A program made the translations under genes and the position numbers. Positions 1 through 6,450 of a DNA stretch of 64,000 bases are shown piece after piece; the stretch's first letter is position 1; every line of letters starts with the position of its first letter. The notes beneath the pieces are model-generated. The model searched no databases. It was not told the origin of the DNA and worked only from the letters and a program-made list of their open reading frames with translations. This DNA comes from JABIAL01 sp964645825 (GTDB lineage Bacteria > Patescibacteriota > Patescibacteriia > UBA1558 > GWA2-36-10), in contig CAZXZY010000001.1 in assembly GCA_964645825.1 (NCBI GenBank), positions 40,765-104,764 of the forward strand. Direction: 5' to 3'.

Positions 1-513
1 TATATTGTATGTATCGTCTGGATAATCTTCTGGCGCCCAATCAACATAATCATCGACTTCAGTTATTTCTGCATCTGGATATTGTGAGTAAATAGAGCTT
101 TCTACCACATCTCGATATTGAGATGGTGTACGGATCAAAAATTGAACATATCCATCAATACTGACAATTTCAAAAGAAAAAGACAACTGAAAAATACCAG
201 CCCAATAGTCATCTACTTTACTCAAAGGTGCATGAGCACCAGAAATAGTAGAAAATAATTGTTCTACTGCTTTTGGAGTTTGTTCATGCTCTTTGGGTAT
301 GTCAACAGCTAATAAAATAAACTTGTTGCTGGCAAACCATTTATTTTGTTTATTAAATAGCCACAACCAATATCCCTGAACAATAAAAAGAATAACAAAT
401 AAAACCCAGCCGCCATGACTAAAAAGATACCAGATAGCATAGGCTGGTCCTTGATCGGCTGCGGCAAAAAGTGGCGCGAAGTCGATAACGAAATTTATTA
501 TTTCTATCTGCAT
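1..513 (-). CDS. N-terminal part of a membrane-anchored TraD/VirD4-like protein (partial)
   Basis: An open frame runs from an ATG at 513 to the window edge without a stop (171 codons, C-terminus missing). One hydrophobic segment lies at about residues 25-50 (WYLFSHGGWVLFVILFIVQ). The following domain contains FSFEIVSIDGYVQFLIRTP and then YRDVVESSIYSQYPDAEI. It matches the same region of the complete 820-aa ATPase at 8647-11109 (FSLEIVVQKGMIQFYAAVP, then the FFIQQIQAVYPKVYF stretch), so the two are paralogues. In CPR genomes this domain (I believe catalogued as DUF8128) usually precedes a VirD4/TraD-like ATPase. Whether this copy has the ATPase lies outside the window. A promoter at 558-587 fits its start. 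Confidence 0.7.
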   Translation of the reverse strand, partial: MQIEIINFVIDFAPLFAAADQGPAYAIWYLFSHGGWVLFVILFIVQGYWLWLFNKQNKWFASNKFILLAVDIPKEHEQTPKAVEQLFSTISGAHAPLSKVDDYWAGIFQLSFSFEIVSIDGYVQFLIRTPSQYRDVVESSIYSQYPDAEITEVDDYVDWAPEDYPDDTYNI

Positions 514-557
514 TCAAAAATAATTATTTTTATTTTTAGCTATAGATATTATAGCTT

Positions 558-587
558 ATTATACCATTTTTTTAAAGCTAGAAACAA
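558..587 (-). promoter_or_regulatory. Promoter for the truncated ATPase-like gene
   Basis: On the minus strand there is a -35 TTGTTT (582-587), an 18-bp spacer and a -10 TATAAT (558-563), about 45 nt upstream of the ATG at 513. A second TATAAT-like hexamer follows closely. Confidence 0.5.
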
Positions 588-592
588 AATAA

Positions 593-618
593 CTCGCTAT
601 TAAAAAATGTTTAGCGAG
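593..618 (-). terminator. Possible weak terminator hairpin
   Basis: CTCGCTA and TAGCGAG form a 7-bp stem with a 12-nt loop, downstream of the stop of the regulator gene at 654. On the minus strand it is followed by an interrupted T-rich run, so termination would be weak. Confidence 0.35.
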
Positions 619-653
619 CCATTCTGTCATTATAAGTATGAGAGTGAAGCATT

Positions 654-1757
654 TTAAGCTTCTTTTAGTAAATATCTACCTTTTTCATCTCTAGCAAAAC
701 GATCTTTATTCATTAAGGCTAGGGCAATAGTGGTTTCTTTAATCAACCTCTTGTCTAGAACGGCAGCAATAATTTCTTTTTTGCTCATTGGGCGGCCAAT
801 TTCATTTAAAATTTCAGCAATTACATCAGCAACTACACCAGGTTTATAACCCCATTCTTTTAGGGCATAAATACCACGGCCCACTAAAACATATTTTTTA
901 TCTAAGATTAATTCATTGTGAATGGTAGCTGGATAAGCTTTACGTTGATCAAATTCCATCTTATTGATAGTTTCTGCGATCTCAGTAAAATGCAATGGCT
1001 TACTTTCTTTACGCAAGACAATATAGATTTTGTCATTCATGCGTTTTGGAGTGATACTTGGCCATTCGGCTAAACCCCACTCTTCGTAAGGATTATTTTC
1101 AATCTTTTTGGTAATGTCCAAAAAGTTAACTACCATTTTATCATTTAAATCATCATTGCTAGAAAAAAAGTTGGCTTGAGTGATTTTTTTGATCAAGTCT
1201 TCTAAAATAACTGTATCTTTATGCTCATGAATCAATTGACGAATGTCATCAATAACCTTATCAAAAAAGTCGATAGAAGCTTCTGGTGTTTTCCAAAAAC
1301 TATAAACTTTTTTACTTTCTTTTACAAAATGAAAACGATGATTTAAGAGTTGGTTCAAGACAAAGTTAATAGCAGCTTTATTTTCAGCTGTTGCTCCAGG
1401 CACAACTAACAATTCTTTAATCAAGTTTTCTTCCGACATCATGCCACCATGCTCATTTAAGATAGCATTGGCAATATCTTCAATCTGTTTCAAGAAGTTT
1501 TGATCAAAGTTTTTGATAATTTTCTTTAGTGCACTGTTTTCAATTTGACGTACTCTTTCACGAGTAATACTGTATTGACGGCCAATTTCTTCTAGTGTTT
1601 TTTTCTTAAAGCCGGCCAATCCATGTCGCATCTTCAAAATCTCTTGCTCACGTTCAGATAATACCTCCAAAATACGCTCAACAGTTTGAGCGGGATTGAA
1701 CTCTGACAAATGAGAGAGTTGTTGTGCAGTCATAACTTGGTCTAAAATAGAACCCAT
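654..1757 (-). CDS. RpoD region 4-like HTH protein with C-terminal HARE-HTH domain
   Basis: 367 aa. Residues 22-83 match region 4 of housekeeping sigma factors, including the -35-recognition helix-turn-helix (KTLEEIGRQYSITRERVRQIE). Regions 1 to 3 are absent, so it cannot melt promoters alone. Residues 238-303 look like a HARE-HTH domain (NDKIYIVLRKESKPLHFTEI, then GIYALKEWGY), the fold also found in the RNA polymerase delta subunit. Residues 305-365 look like another winged helix (KPGVVADVIAEILNEIGRP). I infer an RNA-polymerase-associated or DNA-binding regulator. It is monocistronic with its own consensus promoter at 1788-1816. Domain calls are by eye. Confidence 0.75.
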   Translation of the reverse strand: MGSILDQVMTAQQLSHLSEFNPAQTVERILEVLSEREQEILKMRHGLAGFKKKTLEEIGRQYSITRERVRQIENSALKKIIKNFDQNFLKQIEDIANAILNEHGGMMSEENLIKELLVVPGATAENKAAINFVLNQLLNHRFHFVKESKKVYSFWKTPEASIDFFDKVIDDIRQLIHEHKDTVILEDLIKKITQANFFSSNDDLNDKMVVNFLDITKKIENNPYEEWGLAEWPSITPKRMNDKIYIVLRKESKPLHFTEIAETINKMEFDQRKAYPATIHNELILDKKYVLVGRGIYALKEWGYKPGVVADVIAEILNEIGRPMSKKEIIAAVLDKRLIKETTIALALMNKDRFARDEKGRYLLKEA

Positions 1758-1787
1758 AAGTTTGTTTCATTTATTTAAATCTCTTCC

Positions 1788-1816
1788 ATAATAACATATT
1801 TATCAGAAAAAGTCAA
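1788..1816 (-). promoter_or_regulatory. Consensus sigma70 promoter of the sigma4-HARE gene
   Basis: -35 TTGACT (1811-1816), 17-bp spacer, -10 TATTAT (1788-1793), about 30 nt from the ATG at 1757. The -35 lies in the descending arm of the secF terminator hairpin. Confidence 0.75.
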
Positions 1817-1844
1817 CCCTATTAACGGTCTGTCAATAGGGTTG
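1805..1844 (-). terminator. secDF terminator
   Basis: A 10-bp perfect stem, CAACCCTATT (1835-1844 on the minus strand) with AATAGGGTTG (1814-1823), and an 11-nt loop, followed by ACTTTTT. It lies 27 nt or more past the secF stop and overlaps the next promoter. Confidence 0.75.
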
Positions 1845-1870
1845 AGATATTTGGCTAATTTTAGCTAAAA

Positions 1871-2770
1871 TTAAGCTTTTTTGTTCCAAAGAGATAATAG
1901 TGGCGAAGCAACGAAGATTGAGGAATAAGTACCAATAATGACACCTAAAATCAAGGCTAAAACGAAGTATTTAATACTCTCTCCGCCAAATATATAGATA
2001 GCTAGCAATACAAATAGGGTTGTTACCGAGGTATTTATAGATCGGACAATAGTTTGGTTCACGCTAAGGTTGACAATTTCATCAAAAGCTTGGTTTTGTA
2101 CTTTAAATAGGTTTTCACGAGTTCTATCAAAAGTAACTATGGTATCATGAATGGAAAAACCTAAAATAGTAAGCAAAGCAGTTACGAATAAGGTATCAAT
2201 CTCAACATTGGCCACTTGACCCAAAATTGCAAATATACCAGTAACAATTAAAATATCGTGTGCCAAAGCAATGATTGCTGAAATACCGTATTTCCAAGAA
2301 GCAACTGGCTTAGAAACCTGTCTAAAAGCATAAGCAATATAAAAGACAATAAATAATAACACTATAACAATGGCTTCAATGGCCTTGCTTTTTAATTCTT
2401 GACCAATAGTTGGCCCAATAGATTCAAATCTTAATTCAGTAAGAGCCGCAGCTTGTTCATCAATTTGAATATTTTTTAGATTACTTAAAATCTTTTGATG
2501 CACATCTTCACTGACGTCTTCAAAACGTAAAAAGAAATTTTGTTCTCCAGTAGGCTGAATACGGATACTTTGTAATTCTAAGGGCGTTAGCGACTCCTCT
2601 ACTTGAGCGATACTTGGTCGGGTTGTTTCATAGGATACTTCTAATAAACTACCACCAGTAAAATCAATGCCTAGTTTTAAACCAAAAATGGCTAGCGCGG
2701 CAATGCTCAGTGCTACTAAAATACCAGAAAAAGTAAACCAGTATTTTTTATTTTTAATAATGTTATACAT
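1871..2770 (-). CDS. secF: Protein translocase subunit SecF
   Basis: 299 aa, a normal length for SecF. An N-terminal TM segment (about 10-32) is followed by the family motif GIDFTGGSLLEVSYE, a periplasmic P-domain, and five C-terminal TM segments beginning near residue 130, with the conserved AHDILIVTGIFA stretch. With SecD it forms the RND-like complex that uses the proton motive force to help pull preproteins out of SecYEG. It starts 1 nt after the secD stop and is therefore translated from the secDF mRNA. Confidence 0.95.
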   Translation of the reverse strand: MYNIIKNKKYWFTFSGILVALSIAALAIFGLKLGIDFTGGSLLEVSYETTRPSIAQVEESLTPLELQSIRIQPTGEQNFFLRFEDVSEDVHQKILSNLKNIQIDEQAAALTELRFESIGPTIGQELKSKAIEAIVIVLLFIVFYIAYAFRQVSKPVASWKYGISAIIALAHDILIVTGIFAILGQVANVEIDTLFVTALLTILGFSIHDTIVTFDRTRENLFKVQNQAFDEIVNLSVNQTIVRSINTSVTTLFVLLAIYIFGGESIKYFVLALILGVIIGTYSSIFVASPLLSLWNKKA

Positions 2771-2771
2771 A

Positions 2772-4439
2772 TTATTGATTATTCTTTTCTTTATTTATAC
2801 CAAATAGCCATAACTTATCCTCTATTTTACGTTTTACAATCATGCGTAAAAAAGTACGTGTCACAGTAATAGCAGAGAACATAGAGATGATAATACCAAT
2901 CGCTAAAGTGATGGCAAACCCTTTGACAACAGATGTTCCAAACCAAGCTAAGATCAAACAAGTAATAATGGATGAAATATTTGAATCACGAATAGATGTC
3001 CAAGCTCTTTGAAAACCATTTTCAACAGATGATGTTAAACTACGGCCTTCGTATAATTCTTCTTTTGTTCTTTCGAAGATAAGAATATTAGCATCTACTG
3101 CCATACCAACCGACAAAATAAATCCAGCTACACCAGCTAAAGTCATGGTCACTGGGATCATTTCAAATAAAGCTAGTGTGACCAAAGAATACACAGCTAA
3201 AGCCAAAACCGCAATCAATCCTGGTAATCTATAATAAATTAGCATAAACAATGCTGCTGCAAGTAAGCCAATAATACCAGCTATTAAACTTTTTTCTACT
3301 GAAATATCACCCAAAGAAGCACCAACTGTTTGCTGGCTGATTAATTCGATTGGTACTGGCAAAGCACCTGAATTTAAATCTCTAACCATATCTTTGGCTT
3401 CTTTTATACCAAAACTACCAGAAATAACAGCTCGCCCATCTTTGATTGCTTCTTGAACAACTGGCTCAGAAATTTTGAATCCATCCAAAAAAATAGCCAC
3501 TGGTTTTCCAACATTAGCCTCAGTAATAGAAGCAAAGAGATCTTTTCCTTCGCTATCAAATTCTAATCCAATCAATGGAGCGTTGGTATTTTGATCAAAT
3601 TCTAAGTTTGCTCGTTTAAGATGACGACCACCTAAATCAGTATTTTCCCAATTGATATTAGCATAATCAGCGTTTGGTTTTTGAATTAAGATGTGAGCGG
3701 CTCGTATTTCTGTCTCACCAGAATCATTTAAACGTTCTTCAAGTTTTTTTATAATATGATAACCAAATTGTGACTCAACTAGTTCTGGAGAAATTTCTCC
3801 AATTTTTAAATCTTCAAAAATAGCTTGTTCAAATTCTGGTACAAATTGTCCACGTGTTACCCATGGTAATTCACCACCATCAACGGACGAACCCAAATCT
3901 TCACTAAATTCTTGAGCAAGCGCTGCAAAATCCTCTCCTGCTAAAACCTGTTCTAACAAACCTTGCGCTGTATCTTTTTCAGGATTTAATATTTCTTCTT
4001 CTGTTTCTTCAACAATTGGAGCGCCGACAGTTTTGAATTCTAATAAAGGTGTAGCGCCAATCATTTCAATAGCTTCACTTACATCTTGGACGCCAGCTAG
4101 CTCAACAATGATACGATAGTGATTTCCACTATAATTTGTTTGAATAGTTGGTTCAGATACACCATAAGCGTTTACACGACGCTCAATAACGTCTCTGACG
4201 CCCTCCACGGACTCTTTTTTGTCTGCATCGGCAAAGTTATCAACGTTAGCTTCATAGACCAGATGAGTGCCGCCTTGTAAATCTAAACCTAAATGTATTC
4301 TAAATTTAGAAAACCAGCCAGAATTACTTGGCCAGACCACAAGAGCGCTAAAAATTGCCAAAATCATGATACCAGCAAAAGCTAGACGTACTTGGTTTTT
4401 AGTAATAGCTACTTTTCGAGGTAATTTAGTTTTTGTCAT
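2772..4439 (-). CDS. secD: Protein translocase subunit SecD with embedded parvulin-type PPIase domain
   Basis: 555 aa. TM1 is at about 18-37. The LGLDLQGGTHLVYEA motif is followed by the P1 region (ERRVNAYGVSEPTIQ), the GKPVAIFLDGFKISEPVVQ region and five C-terminal TM segments, all standard for SecD. Between the LLEF strand (131-135) and the L-GGRHLKRA motif (269-276) there is an extra block at about 145-260 with parvulin (PpiC) signatures: GEDFAALAQEFSED, GGELPWVTRGQFVPEFEQA and FGYHIIK. The HILI-type strand (RAAHILIQ, 246-253), normally the first strand of parvulins, comes after FGYHII. I infer a fused chaperone/isomerase at the translocon exit. Co-transcribed with secF. Confidence 0.93.
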   Translation of the reverse strand: MTKTKLPRKVAITKNQVRLAFAGIMILAIFSALVVWPSNSGWFSKFRIHLGLDLQGGTHLVYEANVDNFADADKKESVEGVRDVIERRVNAYGVSEPTIQTNYSGNHYRIIVELAGVQDVSEAIEMIGATPLLEFKTVGAPIVEETEEEILNPEKDTAQGLLEQVLAGEDFAALAQEFSEDLGSSVDGGELPWVTRGQFVPEFEQAIFEDLKIGEISPELVESQFGYHIIKKLEERLNDSGETEIRAAHILIQKPNADYANINWENTDLGGRHLKRANLEFDQNTNAPLIGLEFDSEGKDLFASITEANVGKPVAIFLDGFKISEPVVQEAIKDGRAVISGSFGIKEAKDMVRDLNSGALPVPIELISQQTVGASLGDISVEKSLIAGIIGLLAAALFMLIYYRLPGLIAVLALAVYSLVTLALFEMIPVTMTLAGVAGFILSVGMAVDANILIFERTKEELYEGRSLTSSVENGFQRAWTSIRDSNISSIITCLILAWFGTSVVKGFAITLAIGIIISMFSAITVTRTFLRMIVKRKIEDKLWLFGINKEKNNQ

Positions 4440-4467
4440 ATAAATTATCTTTTTTAAATATGCGGAT

Positions 4468-4495
4468 ATTTTAGCATAAATCTCAATTTTTTCAA
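4468..4495 (-). promoter_or_regulatory. secDF promoter
   Basis: -35 TTGAAA (4490-4495), 16-bp spacer, -10 TAAAAT (4468-4473), about 28 nt upstream of the secD ATG. No Shine-Dalgarno motif is seen before the start. Confidence 0.55.
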
Positions 4496-4507
4496 GTCCA
4501 AATATGC

Positions 4508-5299
4508 TTATTTTTTAGCTAAAAATTGAATGGCGCTACCAAGACCTGGAAATATCTTAGCTAAAGTACGATGCTCTAATTTCAAATATGCTTTATATAT
4601 CTTTAAAAATCCCCTAGCCTCTGTCCGCGGCAAGTAATCGTAAGTATAAAATTGTTCTATTTTGAATCCTGTTTTTATTAAAGCTTGCTTCATTTGACTT
4701 GGCAGAAAAACTTCGGCATCAGGCTCAATCATTTCTGGTGGCACAGTTTTTTGTGCTTTAAAAATATTTAAAACTCTAGTAATTAGTCTGACTAAAATCC
4801 ATAAATAAAAAAATGGATTAAACCATCTATGATAATTTGCATTAGGCTCACCCAAAATTATAAACTTGCCTTCCGGTTTTAAAACTCTGTATATTTCTTG
4901 AAAAGTTTTGTTCATAGCAAAAAAGTGATGCAACGAACCATTAATAACTACTAAATCAAAAAAATTATCTTGATAAGGCAAATTCACAACTTCACCTAAA
5001 GTAAAATTGACTTGCGGATATTTTTGCTTAGCAATATTTAAAACTTCTTCAGATAAATCAATACCATAAACTTCTTCAGATACTTGCAATAAACTATTTG
5101 TCAGTCTTCCTGTGCCACAGGCTACATCTAAAGATTTGTTTACTTTATTATTTTTTAGAAATTTTTTAAGATTAACAAAATTCCAAGCATCAACTATTTT
5201 AGCAGACTCGGTTTCTGTATGCCAAGCATCGTATTTAGCAGCTGTAGCATTATAATAATCTCGCTGAACTTGCTTTTTTTGTTGATAATTATCTTGCAT
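4508..5299 (-). CDS. Class I SAM-dependent methyltransferase
   Basis: 263 aa. SAM-binding motif I is LDVACGTGRL (57-66), followed by YGIDLSEEVL (acidic strand 2), LPYQDNFFDLVVINGSLHHF (motifs II/III) and YRVLKPEGKFIILGEP, the UbiE/Methyltransf_11 pattern. A hydrophobic stretch at about 162-178 (FNPFFYLWILVRLITRV) may give membrane association. The substrate cannot be told from the sequence. It stands alone between secDF and the 84-aa gene, with an ATG start and no clear SD. Confidence 0.85.
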   Translation of the reverse strand: MQDNYQQKKQVQRDYYNATAAKYDAWHTETESAKIVDAWNFVNLKKFLKNNKVNKSLDVACGTGRLTNSLLQVSEEVYGIDLSEEVLNIAKQKYPQVNFTLGEVVNLPYQDNFFDLVVINGSLHHFFAMNKTFQEIYRVLKPEGKFIILGEPNANYHRWFNPFFYLWILVRLITRVLNIFKAQKTVPPEMIEPDAEVFLPSQMKQALIKTGFKIEQFYTYDYLPRTEARGFLKIYKAYLKLEHRTLAKIFPGLGSAIQFLAKK

Positions 5300-5333
5300 A
5301 ACAGCGAAATTATCTCATTTCTTAGGCTTTGTG

Positions 5334-5370
5334 TCAAAAAGAAAAGCCGCGATCGTGCATACGATCGCGG
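5334..5370 (-). terminator. Strong terminator of the 84-aa gene
   Basis: A perfect 10-bp GC-rich stem (5347-5356 with 5361-5370, loop GCAT), followed on the minus strand by CTTTTCTTTTTGAC. It lies 16 nt past the stop at 5386. Confidence 0.85.
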
Positions 5371-5385
5371 ACTTCAAGTCTTTGA

Positions 5386-5640
5386 TTAGACATGTGCCTG
5401 TTGACAGAGCTCATCTATCTCAGCATCCAAAACTGTCCATTCAGCTGCTGTTAGATGAACGGTGTCATCGATGTCTTCTACGGCTTCTGGCCCCTGCTCT
5501 TTCATGTTAGATGCGCCAAGTTTGCATAATCTCTCCCAGAATGCAATTCTGGCCGCATCATCTGGACTGACATTGATCAGTCTCTGCATTGCGTGCTCCA
5601 TGAATTTGCTTACAGTACCTCCTACCATGTTTCTGTCCAT
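5386..5640 (-). CDS. Unknown 84-aa soluble protein, GC-richer than its surroundings
   Basis: I do not recognise the family. The protein is acidic and probably helical, with no TM segment or signal. The end (LTAAEWTVLDAEIDELCQQ) looks like an amphipathic helix. The gene is a complete unit: promoter at 5686-5714, SD-like AAGGG at 5648-5652, ORF, and strong terminator. GC content is visibly near 50 percent against about one third around it, and codon use is less AT-biased. It belongs to a set of such genes in this window. The ORF on the opposite strand (5462-5734) is taken as a shadow. Confidence 0.7.
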   Translation of the reverse strand: MDRNMVGGTVSKFMEHAMQRLINVSPDDAARIAFWERLCKLGASNMKEQGPEAVEDIDDTVHLTAAEWTVLDAEIDELCQQAHV

Positions 5641-5685
5641 TTTCTCGCCCTTTCGTTTTAGTGTGTCAAGAACTAAGATTTTTAA

Positions 5686-5714
5686 TATTTACCATCTTCT
5701 CTATGTTTTGTCAA
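5686..5714 (-). promoter_or_regulatory. Promoter of the 84-aa gene
   Basis: -35 TTGACA (5709-5714), 17-bp spacer, -10 TAAATA (5686-5691), about 46 nt from the ATG. It is divergent from the tRNA-Gln promoter 21 bp away. Confidence 0.65.
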
Positions 5715-5734
5715 TCATAACTAAATTTAATTGA

Positions 5735-5763
5735 TTGACTAAGTAAAGTAAATATTTTATAAT
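5735..5763 (+). promoter_or_regulatory. Promoter of tRNA-Gln(CTG)
   Basis: -35 TTGACT (5735-5740), 17-bp spacer, -10 TATAAT (5758-5763). It ends 10 nt before the mature tRNA 5' end. Confidence 0.8.
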
Positions 5764-5773
5764 ATTTTCACGT

Positions 5774-5847
5774 TCGGGGATCGTCTAATGGTAGGACGAC
5801 TGGTTCTGGTCCAGTTAATCGGGGTTCGACTCCCTGTCCCCGAGCCA
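5774..5847 (+). tRNA. tRNA-Gln (anticodon CTG)
   Basis: A complete cloverleaf. Acceptor TCGGGGA (5774-5780) pairs with TCCCCGA (5837-5843). The D-arm contains TAATGGTA. The anticodon stem ACTGG/CCAGT holds the loop TTCTGGT, so the anticodon is CTG. The T-arm is CGGGG-TTCGACT-CCCTG. Discriminator G is followed by an encoded CCA (5845-5847). A second Gln isoacceptor (TTG) is at 41814-41887. Confidence 0.95.
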
Positions 5848-5942
5848 AACGAACGAAGTGAGTGCAGGCTCGGGATTATAGATCCGAGTCGAAAACGAGG
5901 CTCCTAAGATGCTGTGCAATAGCGCAGCGCCCCGAGCCAAAC
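5838..5942 (+). repeat. Structured tRNA trailer bounded by a 13-nt direct repeat of the tRNA 3' end
   Basis: CCCCGAGCCAAAC occurs at 5838-5850 (end of the tRNA) and again exactly at 5930-5942. Between them the sequence is GC-rich and self-complementary. GGCTCGGG (5867-5874) can pair with CCCGAGCC of the second repeat (5931-5938), enclosing a TCG-AAAA-CGA hairpin and a GCTGTGC-AATA-GCGCAGC hairpin. The same GGCTCGGG can instead pair with the tRNA's own 3' strand. It has no coding potential. Confidence 0.6.
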
Positions 5943-5972
5943 AAAAAATCGCCTAACTGGCGACTTTTTTAT
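5943..5972. terminator. Bidirectional terminator between tRNA-Gln and the 146-aa gene
   Basis: The stem TCGCC/GGCGA (5949-5953, 5959-5963) has a 5-nt loop, with A6 on the left and a T-run on the right. It serves the plus-strand tRNA and the minus-strand gene ending at 5981. Confidence 0.75.
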
Positions 5973-5980
5973 TTTATATT

Positions 5981-6421
5981 TTAGTTAAACTTTTTATCAA
6001 TGCTGGCAACTTGTGTGTGCTCGCGCCTAACTTCTGAAATTTTTAATGAAGCAATAAGTAGCATTAATAATGTATGAAAAAAACCTAAAAACATAGCTGC
6101 AAAAGCAACTGAATCCATTGATATGTCAATAAGTAATGCAAATAAGATTGAACTGATTGTACTTAAAATTAATAAAACCACACCCAATGTGACAGACATG
6201 ATTTTAAAATTGGTTGGCTTTTTTATTTTACGCTTTAAAAAGTTTAAAAGGAGATAATAAAAAAATAAGAATACTAAACCAAAAGTACCTACAATAAGTG
6301 ATTCACCCTCAACACCGCGATCTGATAATACACCAAAAATAATAAAAGCTATCAAAATCCATATAACAAAGATCGTTATCTTTTCAGATCGTGATTTTTT
6401 TGTTTTGTTTAATTTGCTCAT
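5981..6421 (-). CDS. Unknown four-TM membrane protein
   Basis: 146 aa with predicted TM segments at about 15-32, 42-62, 73-100 and 104-127 and a lysine-rich N-terminus (MSKLNKTKKSRSEK), so the N-terminus is probably cytoplasmic. No family was recognised and no catalytic motif is visible. It follows dnaX by 29 nt on the same strand and could be read through from it, and it ends at the bidirectional terminator. Confidence 0.65.
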   Translation of the reverse strand: MSKLNKTKKSRSEKITIFVIWILIAFIIFGVLSDRGVEGESLIVGTFGLVFLFFYYLLLNFLKRKIKKPTNFKIMSVTLGVVLLILSTISSILFALLIDISMDSVAFAAMFLGFFHTLLMLLIASLKISEVRREHTQVASIDKKFN

Positions 6422-6450
6422 AGTATAAAAATTAAAATTTGATTACACTT

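Noticed and set aside
5838..5942. 13-nt direct repeat at a tRNA end as integration (att) sites
   Set aside because: Only 92 bp between repeat starts, no integrase or cargo. A trailer structure or small repeat explains it better.
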